Assembly: GCF_000020525.1 (NCBI RefSeq)
Contig: NC_011026.1
Location: forward strand, 2,462,001 to 2,526,000
Length of the DNA: 64,000 nt
Direction: 5' to 3'
Origin: Chloroherpeton thalassium ATCC 35110
GTDB taxonomy: Bacteria > Bacteroidota > Chlorobiia > Chlorobiales > Chloroherpetonaceae
Below, piece by piece: positions 8,914 to 22,100 of this stretch. The position numbers and the translations under genes were made by a program. The notes beneath the pieces are model-generated. The model saw nothing but the letters and a program-made list of their open reading frames with translations. It was not told the DNA's origin and made no database searches. How positions within the stretch are numbered: the first letter of the stretch is position 1; each line of letters starts with the position of its first letter.

Positions 8914-10763
8914 TTGCCTTTACTGATATTGTCGGATTAGATATGGCTAAGCAGGCTTTGCTCCTGCTTGCCGTAGACCCATCGTTAGGAGGTGCGATTA
9001 TTCCCGCATCGGTAGGATCGGGAAAGTCGACTCTTGCGAGAGCCTTTGCTGATGTTTTGCCTGAAGGGACGCCCTTTGTGGATCTGCCACTAAATGTTAC
9101 AGAGGATCGTTTGATTGGCGGACTTGATTTAGAAGCGGCTATCGCAACAGGAGAGCGCGTCATTGAGCAGGGGTTGCTTTCTAAAGCTCATAAAGGGGTA
9201 CTTTATGTCGATTCATTAAGCTTGCTTGAAGGTTCGGCAACATCACACGTGATGGATGCAATGTCGCGCGGCGCCGTGCTTGTTGAGCGCGAAGGATTAA
9301 GTGAAGTGCACCCGGCTGAGTTTATGTTAGTTGGCACTTACGACCCAACGGATGGGGAAGTTCGAATGGGATTACTCGACCGAATTGGGTTGATCGTTCC
9401 TTTTACCAAACAGAATGATTATCGCGCACGCAAAGAAATTGTGCGAAAAGTGATGCGCGAAACGCCAAATGAAGATGCTCAAGATGAAGTTCGCATGATT
9501 GCCGGTTTGGTGCAAGCCGCACGTGAACAGCTTGGCAAGGTGGCAATAACGCAAGAGCAAATAGAAGGCTTGGTTCAATCTGCCTTAACGCTTGGCGTAG
9601 AAGGTAACCGTGTAGATATTTTTACTATAAAGACGGCAATTGCCAGCGCAGCGCTTTCCGGCAGAAACGATGTTGAAGAGGAAGACCTAAAGATTGCAGC
9701 CAAACTGGTTTTGGTGCCGCGTGCCACGCGAATGCCTGAAAGTGAAGAAGAAATTCAGCAAGAGGCGCCGCCGCCACCGCCGCCAGAAATGGAAGAGCAA
9801 GAAACGGCAGGAGAAGCTTCCGATGAAGATACTCCAGATACTGAGCCGCAGGATAAAGACAATCAAACACCGGAACAAATTGAAGAGCTTTTGATGGAGG
9901 CGGTGGAAACCGAATTGCCAGAAAGTATTTTAAATATTTCGGTTGCTGTAAAAAGTAAAAGTCGCTCCGGTCACCGTGGTGAGGCTTTGAACGGACGGCG
10001 CGGTCGTTATATCCGTTCTCAAATGGGGGAAATTCGTAGTGGAAAAATTGCAATTATCCCGACATTGATTGCCGCATCTCCTTGGCAGCGAAGCAGGCAA
10101 AACGAATATCCGCATCGGAAAGATTCCCTCATTATTTTGAAAGATGATGTCAGAATCAAGCGTTTTCGGGACAAAGCGGGTACTTTGTACGTGTTTATTG
10201 TCGACGCTTCAGGCTCAATGGCGCTAAATAGAATGCGTCAGGCTAAAGGTGCCGTTGGACAACTTTTGCAAAGTGCGTACGTGCATCGCGATCAAGTTTC
10301 TTTAATTGCGTTTCGTGGTCAAGTCGCTCAGGTTTTGTTACCACCTTCGCAAAGTGTTGAGCGTGCCAAGCGTGCATTGGATGTGTTGCCTACGGGTGGA
10401 GGCACGCCGTTAGCATCGGCTTTGTATATGGGTTGGCAGGAAGCTGTGCAAATGCGCACGAAGGGCATTCATCAAGCCATGTTGGTTGTCATAACCGACG
10501 GTCGCGGCAATATTCCATTTAATGTTGAAGTTGATGCTCAGAACGGTTCTACAAAGCCGACAAAAGAGCAAATTCAACAGGAAATCGAGAAGTTTGCTAA
10601 AGCCATTAATATAGACGGCATTGATTCAGTTGTTGTGGATACTCAGATGAACTATCTATCCCGAGGCGAAGCGCCGAAATTGGCTCAAGCTTTAGGTGGG
10701 AGATATGTTTATTTGCCGAACGCGAAAGCTGAGCAGATTGTAAATGCTGCATTAGGGGAGTGA
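8910..10763 (+). CDS. bchD: Magnesium chelatase subunit D
   Basis: Partner of BchI in the Mg-chelatase motor. Of 617 residues the N-terminal third is an AAA+ domain whose P-loop region (PASVGSGKS, residues 32-40) keeps GKS but has Ala where the first Walker glycine is expected. A linker rich in proline and acidic residues follows at about 277-320 (including six consecutive prolines), then the conserved KSRSGHRGEA segment, then a C-terminal von Willebrand A domain with the MIDAS motif DASGS near residue 431 and VVITDGRGN later. Order and length are those of BchD/ChlD. Translationally coupled to bchI (4-base overlap) and closed by a strong terminator. Confidence 0.96.
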   Translation: MIAFTDIVGLDMAKQALLLLAVDPSLGGAIIPASVGSGKSTLARAFADVLPEGTPFVDLPLNVTEDRLIGGLDLEAAIATGERVIEQGLLSKAHKGVLYVDSLSLLEGSATSHVMDAMSRGAVLVEREGLSEVHPAEFMLVGTYDPTDGEVRMGLLDRIGLIVPFTKQNDYRARKEIVRKVMRETPNEDAQDEVRMIAGLVQAAREQLGKVAITQEQIEGLVQSALTLGVEGNRVDIFTIKTAIASAALSGRNDVEEEDLKIAAKLVLVPRATRMPESEEEIQQEAPPPPPPEMEEQETAGEASDEDTPDTEPQDKDNQTPEQIEELLMEAVETELPESILNISVAVKSKSRSGHRGEALNGRRGRYIRSQMGEIRSGKIAIIPTLIAASPWQRSRQNEYPHRKDSLIILKDDVRIKRFRDKAGTLYVFIVDASGSMALNRMRQAKGAVGQLLQSAYVHRDQVSLIAFRGQVAQVLLPPSQSVERAKRALDVLPTGGGTPLASALYMGWQEAVQMRTKGIHQAMLVVITDGRGNIPFNVEVDAQNGSTKPTKEQIQQEIEKFAKAINIDGIDSVVVDTQMNYLSRGEAPKLAQALGGRYVYLPNAKAEQIVNAALGE

Positions 10764-10798
10764 AAACAGCCCAACCTTGTTTTTCAGGTCAGATATAA

Positions 10799-10832
10799 AG
10801 AGACGCTCGATAAAGAGCGTCTCTTTTTTTTT
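10799..10832 (+). terminator. Strong Rho-independent terminator of bchID
   Basis: Perfect 10-base stem AGAGACGCTC/GAGCGTCTCT with a 6-base loop and nine T following. It ends the bchI-bchD transcript. Confidence 0.95.
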
Positions 10833-10835
10833 CGA

Positions 10836-10865
10836 CAAAAAAAGGCGGAATAAAATATTCCGCCT
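10836..10865 (-). terminator. Terminator for the leftward GLUG-protein gene
   Basis: Perfect 10-base stem AGGCGGAATA/TATTCCGCCT with a 3-base loop; on the minus strand it is followed by seven T. It lies 40 bases past the stop of the minus-strand gene and sits back to back with the bchID terminator. Confidence 0.93.
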
Positions 10866-10904
10866 CATGAAATTGTATGTTGATATTAGCCTTGTTAGCA
10901 AGTT

Positions 10905-12782
10905 TTACTTCAGCAACATCATTTTCTTAACTTTTGTGTAGTTATTTGTTTCAAGGCGATAAAAATACATACCACTGGTTGCAATCCGAGACGCATCAAA
11001 AGTGATATTATGGCTTCCTGCCGATTGATAGCCATCAACTAACACAGCAACAACGCGTCCAAGCATATCAAAGACTTGCAACTTAACATGACCACTTTCT
11101 TTAAGGCTATAATTGATAAGTGTGGTTGGGTTGAATGGATTTGGATAGTTTTGATCCAATTCGTACTCAACCGCTTTCGTTTCGCTTGTTGTGGTTTCAG
11201 TGACTTTTACGGTAACATCAGTGGTGTATATGTACCGATCGCCGCTAATGTCTTCACTGACGAGTGTGTAAGTATATGTCTCGCCAAGAAGAACGTCGCT
11301 ATCAATAAATGTATAGCTTGTTTCGCTGCTTTTTGTTCCTTGACCTAAAAGCGCATCGTTTGTCGAGTAGCTTGCAATGGCGTTTTCGTTGCGATAAATG
11401 GTAAATCCTTTGTTGTTTGTTTCAGAAGCAGTTTTCCAGTTAAGGGTTACGCCTGATGCTGAAGATGATCCTGTAAATGATGCAATTTCAACTGGTAATG
11501 GGTTGTCTCCGGTGGTTGTTCCAATCGCAAACTCTGAAAAGCTTGTGAAGCTATTGCTGACTAAATACCCTGAAGTAATCGTTCCTCCAATATTTTCCCA
11601 GTCATCTCCGGCGTTTGAGCGTTTCAGCCAAACGAGGGTGGTTTCGTCATAAACACCGCTAAGATCCGCAATAAGAACGCTAATCGAGGCTTCGTTGAAA
11701 GAGGTTAGCCCTGATGCGTCGATAATCCAGTAATAGCCGCTAACGTGATCAATCCCAGTTGGGAAGTTGCCGCTAACGGGGTTTGACGGCGCTGAGTTTT
11801 GGAAAGAAATCGTGGGCATGGTGCCAGTTGCTCCAACAACTTTCAAAACCAAATTCATTTGGGTTGCATTTGATGGTCCGTTTTGCTCGGTGGTTATTGG
11901 TTGCCATTGCAGTTCAGGATATGAGTTTCCTTCATCGATTCGCCAAATAGTGGCAAAATCCCAGCCTGCGTTGGTGAAAGTGCTTGCTTGCATCATTTCA
12001 GCAGTTGTTTTGCCGGTTCCTCCTTCGCTGCTGGATTGCCCAGAAGTTTCTGTATCCCAAAATGAATTTGTTACAGTGCCTGAATTTCGTCCTACCAGGC
12101 CGCCATAAGGGTTGATGGTGCCAGTAACAGCGCCAGTACTGTAGGAGTTTTCAACGGTTGAAGCCGAGCCATTTTGACCTACCAGTCCACCTACATAGCG
12201 AGATCCCTCAACAGTTGCTGTACTGTAGCAGTTTTCAACAGTAGCGCCATTGTAAGTGTACGCAGCGATGCCGCCAACTTGCTGTATGCCAGAGATTTCA
12301 CCCGTGGCGTTACAACTCGAAACTTGTGAGTCGCTATTGTAGCCAACAATTCCTCCCGTGTAGTAAGATCCGGTGATAGATGCATTTCTTAATCCTAAAT
12401 CTGTAATTTCAGCGCCATCTGTGTAGCCAAACAACCCGATGTTGTTGGTCGTCGAGCGATTGATAACCAACCCATAAATGGTGTGTCCGTTACCATCATA
12501 ATGGCCTTTAAATGCTTTACTTGAAGAAGTGCCGATTGGAGAAAACCCGTTTCCGCCATCCCAGCCCGAAGTGGTCGATGCGTCGATGTCCGCAGTTTGT
12601 TGGTAATACACTGTTTTTCCCCACTTGCCTGAATTTTGGGAGAGCCAGTAAAGGTTGTTCAAAGTTGCAATTTCGTATGGGGAACTGGAAGATCCACTTC
12701 CTGAGGGCTGAACAGCGGTTTGTGCAAACGTCAAAGCGGCCCCCAAAAACATAAACGCAAGTAAAAGAGTAATTTTTTTCAT
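10905..12782 (-). CDS. Secreted GLUG-repeat protein with type IX secretion C-terminal domain
   Basis: A 625-residue exported protein. A signal peptide MKKITLLLAFMFLGAALTFA ends at a cleavable AQT. Residues about 85-240 carry GLUG-type repeats (variants of GGIVGYN, GGLVGQN, GGLVGRN with intervening ENCYSTATV/ENSYSTGAV), which fold as a beta-solenoid and occur in adhesins. A region with fibronectin-III-like features (LPVEIASFTGSSSASGVTLNW) follows. The last ~85 residues are a type A T9SS sorting domain: QNYPNPFNPTT, then LQVFDMLGRVV and a GMYFYRL-KKMMLLK end. It should be exported by Sec, moved across the outer membrane by T9SS and anchored to the surface. Its partner upstream, transcribed away from it, carries the same kind of sorting domain. 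Ligand unknown. Confidence 0.9.
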   Translation of the reverse strand: MKKITLLLAFMFLGAALTFAQTAVQPSGSGSSSSPYEIATLNNLYWLSQNSGKWGKTVYYQQTADIDASTTSGWDGGNGFSPIGTSSSKAFKGHYDGNGHTIYGLVINRSTTNNIGLFGYTDGAEITDLGLRNASITGSYYTGGIVGYNSDSQVSSCNATGEISGIQQVGGIAAYTYNGATVENCYSTATVEGSRYVGGLVGQNGSASTVENSYSTGAVTGTINPYGGLVGRNSGTVTNSFWDTETSGQSSSEGGTGKTTAEMMQASTFTNAGWDFATIWRIDEGNSYPELQWQPITTEQNGPSNATQMNLVLKVVGATGTMPTISFQNSAPSNPVSGNFPTGIDHVSGYYWIIDASGLTSFNEASISVLIADLSGVYDETTLVWLKRSNAGDDWENIGGTITSGYLVSNSFTSFSEFAIGTTTGDNPLPVEIASFTGSSSASGVTLNWKTASETNNKGFTIYRNENAIASYSTNDALLGQGTKSSETSYTFIDSDVLLGETYTYTLVSEDISGDRYIYTTDVTVKVTETTTSETKAVEYELDQNYPNPFNPTTLINYSLKESGHVKLQVFDMLGRVVAVLVDGYQSAGSHNITFDASRIATSGMYFYRLETNNYTKVKKMMLLK

Positions 12783-13139
12783 ATTTTCAAAGTAGATTTA
12801 GAGCACTGAAGATTGACAAATAACCTTATTATATATAAAACATTAGAAAATAACAGGCTATAAATAGTTTTTCAAAAGTTTTGTTGTTAAGTTTTTATTT
12901 ATGTTAGGATGGCTACACGATATACTGTGGTAAAAAGCGAATCGTTTATTATTTTTAACGAAAAAAGTTGTAAAAAAAGGTGATTTCGTTTTATGTTTGG
13001 CATACAGCACTGAGAAAATGATTCTTTAGTTGCCTTTCCCTAAGGCAAAATTAATCAAGATTATTGAATGCGAACAAGCGCTTGGCGTCCAAAGGTTAAA
13101 GATCGACCGTTGCAGCACTCAAAAACTTTAAATAACAGT
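12783..13139. other. Divergent intergenic region between two type IX-secreted proteins
   Basis: About 357 bases, AT-rich, between the two gene starts. A rightward promoter candidate is listed separately. An ATG at 13068 is in frame with the giant gene but is not the preferred start. No RNA gene or repeat is evident. Confidence 0.5.
12813..12839 (+). promoter_or_regulatory. Candidate sigma-70 promoter for the giant surface protein
   Basis: TTGACA at 12813-12818 with a 15-base spacer before TATAAA at 12834-12839. The consensus match is good but the implied 5' leader is about 290 bases, so the assignment is tentative. Confidence 0.35.
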
Positions 13140-16100
13140 ATGGAAAAGGTATTCGGATTTAAGGCGAATAAAAATACTCTGCTAATGCTTGTAGCTTTTG
13201 TGTTTTCAATGCTGGCGCGTCCAGTGTTTGCGCAAAATGCTAAGGTGTTCTCTGAAGGAGGAAATGCGAAGCAAGATTCGTTATACTATTCCCCAGCAGA
13301 TTATGTGACGCCTATTGTTCCTCTTGATAGTACGTTTTATGTAGAGCCAATAAAAAAAAGCGCCAGCAAAAGTACTCTTGGAAAAACAATGGCGGATATT
13401 ACCTGGACAGGTGCTGGTGACGGAGTAAGCTGGAATGAAGGGGCTAACTGGGAAGGTGCTGTCCCGACAAGCTCTGACAACGTGATTATTCCGAACGGCG
13501 CAAATGTTCAGCTTATCGACGGTAGCAACGGCGTTTGTAACACTTTGACCATTGAGAATGGCGGTTCTTTAACCGTTGGCTCTAAGACATTAACGGTTAC
13601 GGGCGATGTAGATATTCAATCAGGTGGTTCTTTGAGCAACTCAGGAACCATTACCCTTGGGGGAAATTGGCTAAATAGCGGCACGTTATTTTCCAACACG
13701 GGTTCTGTTGTTCAGTTTACCTCAACTGGGGATCAAACCATTGAAGCTTCCAGCTTTTATGATTTGCATCTTTATGGTACAAGTGGTACCAAAACCGCTT
13801 TGGGCGATTTAGACATCAATGGTGATTTGCGAATATATCAGGGTGTCAGCTTTGACCCAGGCTCTCACGATATATACATTGCTGAAAGTTTTGAGAATGA
13901 CGGTACACTTATTCTCGGTACGGGAACTTTCATATTTGATGGTACGGTATGGCAACAAATTTATAGTAACCAAGCTGGTTACGCCCCAGGCACGTGGAAT
14001 TTTAATGATATTGAAGTTACGGGTAATGCAGGGGGAATCGCTATTTATGATACCTTGTCTATAAATGGAGACGTCACCGTTGGGAGTAGTGAATATATAT
14101 GGCTCATTCACTATGCGCTAACTAATACGACGAGTGAAGGAATCATGAATGGCAATGGTGGTTCGCTAACCTTTGCAGCGAATTCATACATTGTTGTGCG
14201 TACCCAAATGGCAAATGGAGCAGGTGGCGCAGATGATAACTTCCCCAATAACTTCAATACCATTTCCTTTGCGACAGGGGATAACGCTGCGCTCTGCTAT
14301 TATCGTACAACTGACGCAAGTCACAATCAAATAATCCGAACCCATGATGCGAATGGAGATCAAATCGCATATGGGCGCTTGCGTTTGGATGTGGACGATC
14401 ATGATCCCTCTTACAGTTCAATAAAATCGCTTGATGGTGATTTAAATGTAGATCAGTATATCTATATCGATTCGGAAGTGACTTTTGATGTAACCGCGTC
14501 AAACTATAGCATTAACGTTTGGGGAAATTGGCAGAATGATGGTGTTTTTGACGCCCAGGGTGGAACAGTCACATTCGATGGAGATTACCAATATATTCAA
14601 GGCGATAATACAACCACGTTTAACAACCTCGTATTTTCCGGCGATTATGGAAAAATATTACAGGTAGGCACCGAAGTTTCTGGTAATTGTACCGTCTCTT
14701 CAGGGGTTCAATATCTAAACCTTCAAACATACACACTAACAGGATCTGGCGCTTCTTCAACCCTCACATTAAATGATGAGGTGCTTCTTTATGTAAGGGA
14801 TCAATACAATTTTCCTGATTTTCCTAATTATTCTTTTACTGCATTATCTGAGGTTCGATATGATCGAAGTGGCGACCAGCAAATTAAAACAGGTATTACG
14901 TATGGTGGTCTGTACTTAGGCAATGGTGGCGGTAAGGACTTTGATGCTTCTACTGATAATTTGACTGTTAAAGGTGATTTGACGATTGCAAGTGGCACAA
15001 CGCTGGGTATATATATGCCTAGCAGCGCTGCAAATTTTACCTTGACTTTAGAAGGTGATTACACAAATGCAGGTACGGTACAGGATTATGCTACTAATAC
15101 AACTTTTGTATTGTCCGGATCTGATGACGCTTCTTTTAATCCAGGCGGTGACGGCAGCGGGCAGATTATCAATAATTTGACGGTTAGTAAATCGTCATCA
15201 GCGACGGTGACTTTAGACAATAACATCCGAATTGATGGCGATTTCTTACTCAGCTCAGGTACATTTGGCATGGCCGCCTATAACCGAAATGTTACGGTTA
15301 ATGGAAACTGGACGACAAATTTAGGTGCTGAATTCGATCATGGAACAGGGACTGTGTACTTTACTGGAAATGGGCAAGTCATCACGGCAAATGGCGATGG
15401 TGATTTCTGGAATGTTGATTTATCTGGCGGTACAAAATCGTTTGGTTCAGATGTTGATATCAATAATAATTTGATCATTGAATCAGATGGTAGCCTTGAC
15501 TTGAATACCGGTAACTTGTATTTGGGCGGTAGCTTTAATAACAACAATGGAGGCTCGTTCGATGCGAGCAACCAAACAGTTGTGTTAGACGGTTCTTCCA
15601 ATATGAACTTCTACATCGGACCCAACGATAGCTTGTGGAATTTGACGGTAAACAAGTCAGGGGGCGCGTATGTCAATTATGATGAGCATGACCTAAAAAT
15701 AGGTGGGAATTTTTCACTTCTAAGTGGTGAAATGAATCGTGGCTATAATAGTTCTACCAGCCAGTATACTGACATAATTATATATGGAAACTGGAGTCGC
15801 ACAGGTGGTACTTTTCTCTCGAATGCCACAGATACTGTTTTCTTTATGGGGGCAACGCAGAGCATCGCTGGATTAGGAACAGATGACTTTGCCAACATTT
15901 GGTTTGGTGGTGGCGGTACGAAAACGATTACGGCTAACGTGGATGCCGATCGCAGCATCAATATTGAATCTGGTACAACAGTTGCAGTCTCTGGTACAAA
16001 AACGCTAAAAGTGGGCAGAGATTTTATCAATGATGGAACATTTACATGTAATCAATCTACCCTTGTATTTGAGGAATATGCAGGATGGAATCCGGTATAT

Positions 16101-19100
16101 CTGAAAACAAATGGCTCTTCTCTTTACAATCTTACACTGAATATGTATGGTAGTGGTTACAGGGTTGATTTGAGCGATGATTTGGATGTTAATAATAACA
16201 TCAAAATTACGCAAGGTACACTTGATGTCACTACTGCTGGTAATTATGACATAAATTGCGGTGGCTCGTGGACAGTTGGGACAAACGGGGCATTTAATGA
16301 ACGAAGTGGAATTGTAACTTTTGATGGAACATCAACCTCCAAAACGATCACAACCAACGGCGATAATTTCTATCGTTTGGTATTTAATGCAAGTAATTCT
16401 GTTTATTCTTTGAATGATAATCTCGCCACAACAGAAGATGTGTTGGTTCAGAACGGCACGTTAAACCTAAATGGAAACAGTTTGCTGGTTGGAAACGGCT
16501 CTGGCGATAGCCTTGTCGTGAGTGATACGATCATTGTAAATGAAAATGCAATGCTTCGCATGGCAAGTGGTTCGCAGATATCGGTGGCAAGTGGAGGATA
16601 CATGCAAGTTGCAGGTGCTGTGTCAAATCCGGCAACTGTTACCAATCAGGGAAGTGGACGATATGCCTTTGATATACAAAGTGGTGGTACTATTGCTGCT
16701 GAGTACTATACCTTTGAATTTATGGATACGGACGGCTTAAATGTAATGAATGGCGCGCTCGTAGATGCCACGATGAATTTTTCAAATGGTGTCTTTACAA
16801 ATGGAGCAAGTGCAGGTACTTTCCTGACTTTAGAGAATAATCAAGCGATTGGAACGGTAACAGGCGTCTCTTTTCCAACCAATCCTGGCGGAACGGGTGT
16901 CAGCAACGTGAAAAAGACCGTGAACCAGGGATCAATAACGTTTCAAAACGCATCAGGCGCATTTCAAGGTGAAAGTTATGATAATGATACTTATAATCTA
17001 ATTAATTGGACATATACCAGTACATTATGGACATGGACAGGTTCGGTTTCAACAAATTGGGATACACCAGGTAACTGGGATCTGGGGACTATTCCTACAA
17101 GTTCAGGCCGTGTCACAATTCCTAATACTACGAACAAACCTGTTATCACATCAACTTCCGATAGTTGTTATCACTTAACCATTGCCTCAGGGGCTACTTT
17201 AACCCTTGGTGATGCGTCTAACGTCGGAAAGTTGGTTGCGACTGGTGATGTGACGATTCAAGGAACGCTCACTTTTGCTCATACCGACGATACTTTGAAA
17301 GTTGAGGGCAACTGGTCTAATTCAGGCACATTTACCCATAATAATTACGGTGCGGTTGTATTCACCGGCTCAGGTGAACAAAGTATCTATTCGAGTGGTA
17401 CAGGAAAATCATTTAGTTATATCGTCATTGAAAAAGAAGGTGGGCAAGCAGTGCTTGCATCCGCTTTGAATGTCAATAGAATGATTTCTCTTATTGATGG
17501 TACGTTAAATGTCAGCGCTGCTAACTATGCCATTACAGTCACTGGTTCTTGGTTAAAAGCTGACAGCGCATCGTTTAACGCTCAAAGCGGTACGGTGACC
17601 TTTAACCAAGCCGATTCGACAATCTACGGTTCTGGGACGGATGACTTTTATAATCTCGTCATTTCAGCAAATCCCGTCATTTTGGGTGGCTCTTTAGATA
17701 TTAGTGGCGGCTTAACGATTAGTTCAGGGGCGGATTTGGACGCATCATCTACCAGTTACGGAATTACTATCCTTGGGAACTGGACTAATAATGGTGGAAC
17801 ATTTACGGCTCAGTCAGGAAACGTCATTTTTGGTGGCGTGTCTCAATCCATTACTGGTACTGGAACGACGACATTTTACAATTTGACTATCGAAAGTACG
17901 GTTACTTATCTGAGTGCCGACGCGAATGTTAGCAACACGTTTTCTCTTAATAGTGGGCGTTTCGAGTTAAACACCAGCACTTTAACAGGATCAGGCTCTG
18001 CCGATTTGTTTGTCATGAGCAGCAGTACTCAGCTCTATGTTGAGGATAATAATTTCCCAAGTGGCTTTGAAAATTTTTCATTAGACCAAACGAGTTATGT
18101 TCGCTATCGCTCATCAGGTGATGAGGATGTAGTTGGTCAAGATGCCAGTGGAAATCAAATCAGTTTTGGGTATTTGTACTTGGAGGTAGGCGGTACCAAA
18201 ACGGCACAGGATGATTTAGATGTGAATGGCAGTCTTTACATTGCTGAAAATGTGACTTTTGACTTGAACTCAAAGGATGTGACTATCGAACTAAATTGGG
18301 ATAACGACCAAGGCGGCTCGGTCACTAATACCGGAAGCAGCGGCACCGTAACTTTGGATAGAGACGATACACAGTACATTTATGCTAATACTACCACAGG
18401 TGATGCGTTTCCAAACTTGGTTTTTGCAGGAAGTGGTGCTAAAGTATTAGCGGGCAATATTTCTGTAACCGGCAATCTAACACTTAATACAGGTGTTAGT
18501 TACCTAAATTTGCAGACATACACTATTACCGGAACAGGGTCTTCTAATTCATTTAATCTTAGCTCCAATGTAACCCTTTATGTCAGAGGAGCAAATAACT
18601 TCCCGTCAGGGTTTGAGTCTTTTAATCTGGCGCAGAATAGTATTGTTCGTTATGATGCCAGCTTAGCTCAGGTTGTCACGACGCACGATGCAGATGGAGA
18701 CCAGATTCAGTATGGATATATTTATTTCCAATACAATACCAAAACGCTCGATGGTGATTTAAATGTCCGAGATCAGTTTTATGTATATGGAAGTACCACC
18801 TTGGAAGTCACATCTGCTAACAATTACAATATTAGTATCGGTGGAAATTACTACAATTTGGGAACAATAAATTTCCATTCCAACACCGTTACTTTTGATG
18901 GTGGGGATGAGCAGATCGTGTATTCTTATGGGACAACATCAGCCAAAACGTTTAATAATCTGCGTATCAATAAACCGGGCGGTAGCACGCTAAGAATATA
19001 TACGTATGATGTTAAGGTGAATGGTGATTTTACCTTTGATGCCGGCTTGTTGGCTAATCACGGGCGGACTCTTACTGTGGCTGGTAACTGGACATCAACC

Positions 19101-22100
19101 AGTTCAGCGACCATGGATGACCGAGCAGGGAATGTCACATTTACGGGTAGCAAGAAAGTTATTACTACTGGAGGCACAGCCGATTTTTATGATGTGAATT
19201 TTACCGGATCCGATACAACTTTTCTTGGTAGTGACATTGACGTATTACATGATCTTACCATCGGTAGTTCGGCAAAGTTGGATGTCACAGAGAATAACTA
19301 CAAGATTGGCATTTTAGGGGATTACACCAACAATAACATCTTTGTTCCAAGAAATGGTCTGGTTGAGTTTTATGGAACAACAACTCAGTATATCAATACA
19401 GGTGGTGATGATACTGATGAGAATGCATTCTATGATCTGAAAATTAATAGGGAAAGTGGTTACGTTTATTTGAATGGTAATCTTTTTGTAAAGGGAAATA
19501 TTGAGTTTGCGGGATCCACTTCAGCGGAAGCTCAATTCCGAATGGATGGAAATGATATAGAAGTTCAGGGATCGTGGTTAAATCCAAAAGCTGTTTATGT
19601 TGTCCCGAATAATGGAGATGAAACCGTAACATTTAGTGGCACTTCTAAAGATACCATCGAAACAGGTTATTTTTCTACCAGGCCTTCACGATTTGCTTAT
19701 TTGGTAATTAACCACCAAGATTCCGTTATTCATATAGATGATATCCGCGTGGATCATGGTTATGAAGTTCAGCAAGGAAAAGTTTATCTGAATGGTCATA
19801 ATTTCTACTTCGGTAGCACGTACGATGCAGATGAAAATTTCGCGCTTTCGTCCTCAAATGGTGTAGCGTTGTTTGATATCGGTGCTGGAGGTACGCTGAA
19901 TATTCGCGGAGGCAATAACGTGAATATTGAAAGCAGCTCAACCGATACGAGTGTCTTTCGAATGGTGGGAACAGATGATAATGCAGCGGAAGTTACCTAT
20001 TGGGGTAATCGCTACTACCGATTTAATGTAAATAGTGGTGGCCGCACCTATGCTCGTTATTATCGTTTCTCTGGTATGGATTCAAGTGGTGTGCGTATTG
20101 ATGGCGGGGTAATTGCTGGAACGGGCGCTGATACAACAGAAGATTTTAGTAATGGCTACTTTAACTTAGGTCAGAATGCGGGACGCTATCTTTACATTGT
20201 CAATAATAGTCAGACGCTACAAATTGATAGTGTTGGTTTTGTAAATAGTCTTGGTGCAAGTGGTGCAAACGTTGAAAAATTAAACGATGCTGGTAGAATT
20301 ACTTTCTACAATGCAACGGGTGAATATGCAGGTGAAGATTATGAACGAGATACACATTCACGTGTTGATTGGGCAACGGTTTTTACCGGCATTACTTGGA
20401 CTGGAGCAAATGGAACAAATTGGCATGATGCTGGAAACTGGAGCCCAGCTCAAGTTCCGACATCAAGTGACGATGTTACAATTCCTAATGTGACAAATAG
20501 ACCATTAATTAGTAATAATGATGCTGTATGTCGGAATCTAACAATTGAAGATGTCGCAGAACTACAGATTGGGAACAGCAAGGATCTTGATGTGAATGGT
20601 GGTATCCAAATTAACGGCACGCTGAAAATATTTGGTCAGGATTCTGTCTTTGTGAGTGGGGATTACCTGAATGCTGGAATTTTAAATGCGGGTCAAAGTA
20701 CATTTATATTTGACGGCGATATTCAAAAAATCAATTCAGGTGGCATTACCAATAACTATGTGTTCTACAACATATATATAACAGATACTTCAAGTGTGCT
20801 CCTTGAAGATAATGTGCAGTTAAGTAATGATTTGACAATTGATGTGGAGTCCAGTTTAGACGTAGATGTTGATCGCGCTATTTATGTTAAGGGTGATTGG
20901 AGCAACTCGGGTAGCTTGGTATACCATGAAGGAACGGTTACATTTAACGGTGAATCGGCTCAATCTATTTCAGGAAGCGGAACAAACGACTTCTATAATG
21001 TTTACTTTTCAGCTTCAGGGGTGAAATCCTTATCTGGGACAATTAATATCTATGGGAGTGTCCGCATAAACACAGGTGCTACTGTAAATGGCGGTAGCGC
21101 GACGGTCAACTGTAGTAGTAACTTTTACAACTATGGTTCCTTTGATGGTGGTAGTGGCACATTCAATTTCAATGGATCGGGCGGCGTCAATATTTATGGT
21201 GATAATATTCCAACATTTCATAACGTCCTTTTTTCCAACGGTGGTTATACAACACTTTATACCAGCATCAATGTTGATAGTCTCTTATTAGTGGAGGATG
21301 ATGTCAACTACATCAACTTGCAAACCTACTCGATAAATGGTACGGGTTCAAATGATTCTCTTTTTCTCGGCGCTAGAGTAAGAATGTATGTTCGTGGATC
21401 GGATAACTTCCCTAAAAACTTCTCTGCTATAAAGTTAGCCGATAGTAGTTATGTTCGGTATGATGCTTCTATGACCCAAACCGTTCGTACGAAAACATCG
21501 GGCGGTGATCCGTTCTATTATGGATATTTAGAGTTAATGCATATCAGTACAGGTAGCCGCAAGGTGCTCGAAGGGGATTTATATACAAATAATGAGATTC
21601 AAATAAATGACCCAGATACTTTGGATATCACAAGCAATAATTATGATATCACTTGCGGAGGTCGCTTTGACCTGTATGGGTATATTTTAGCAGATTATGA
21701 CACGGTGGCAAATACGCTTACCATGAATGATCAAGTCGACAATTATTTTACATCACCAGGCACTGGTTACGGAAAAGTTTTACATAATATCGTTTTTGAT
21801 GCAGGCGATGGAAATACAATGATTTTTGCAGGTTCTGATGAATTGATATGTAATAACATTACGATCAATTCAGGCATGGTTAATCCAAATGGAAATAGAG
21901 AGATCACTCTGACCGGTAATTTCATTGTGAATGGAAATGGGGAGTTTTTGCCAAGCACATCTCATTTAATCTTTGCTGGCACAGGTGATTTAACTTTGAA
22001 AGCCAATGGCTCAACCCTCTATAAGGTCACATTGGATGGAAATGGGAAAACCGTATCGCTTGGCGATGAACTCAATATGAACAGTGATCTCATTATTAGT

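Noticed and set aside
13068-13139. Upstream ATG as start of the giant protein
   Set aside because: It would place 24 polar residues ahead of the signal peptide; ATG 13140 gives a normal signal sequence.
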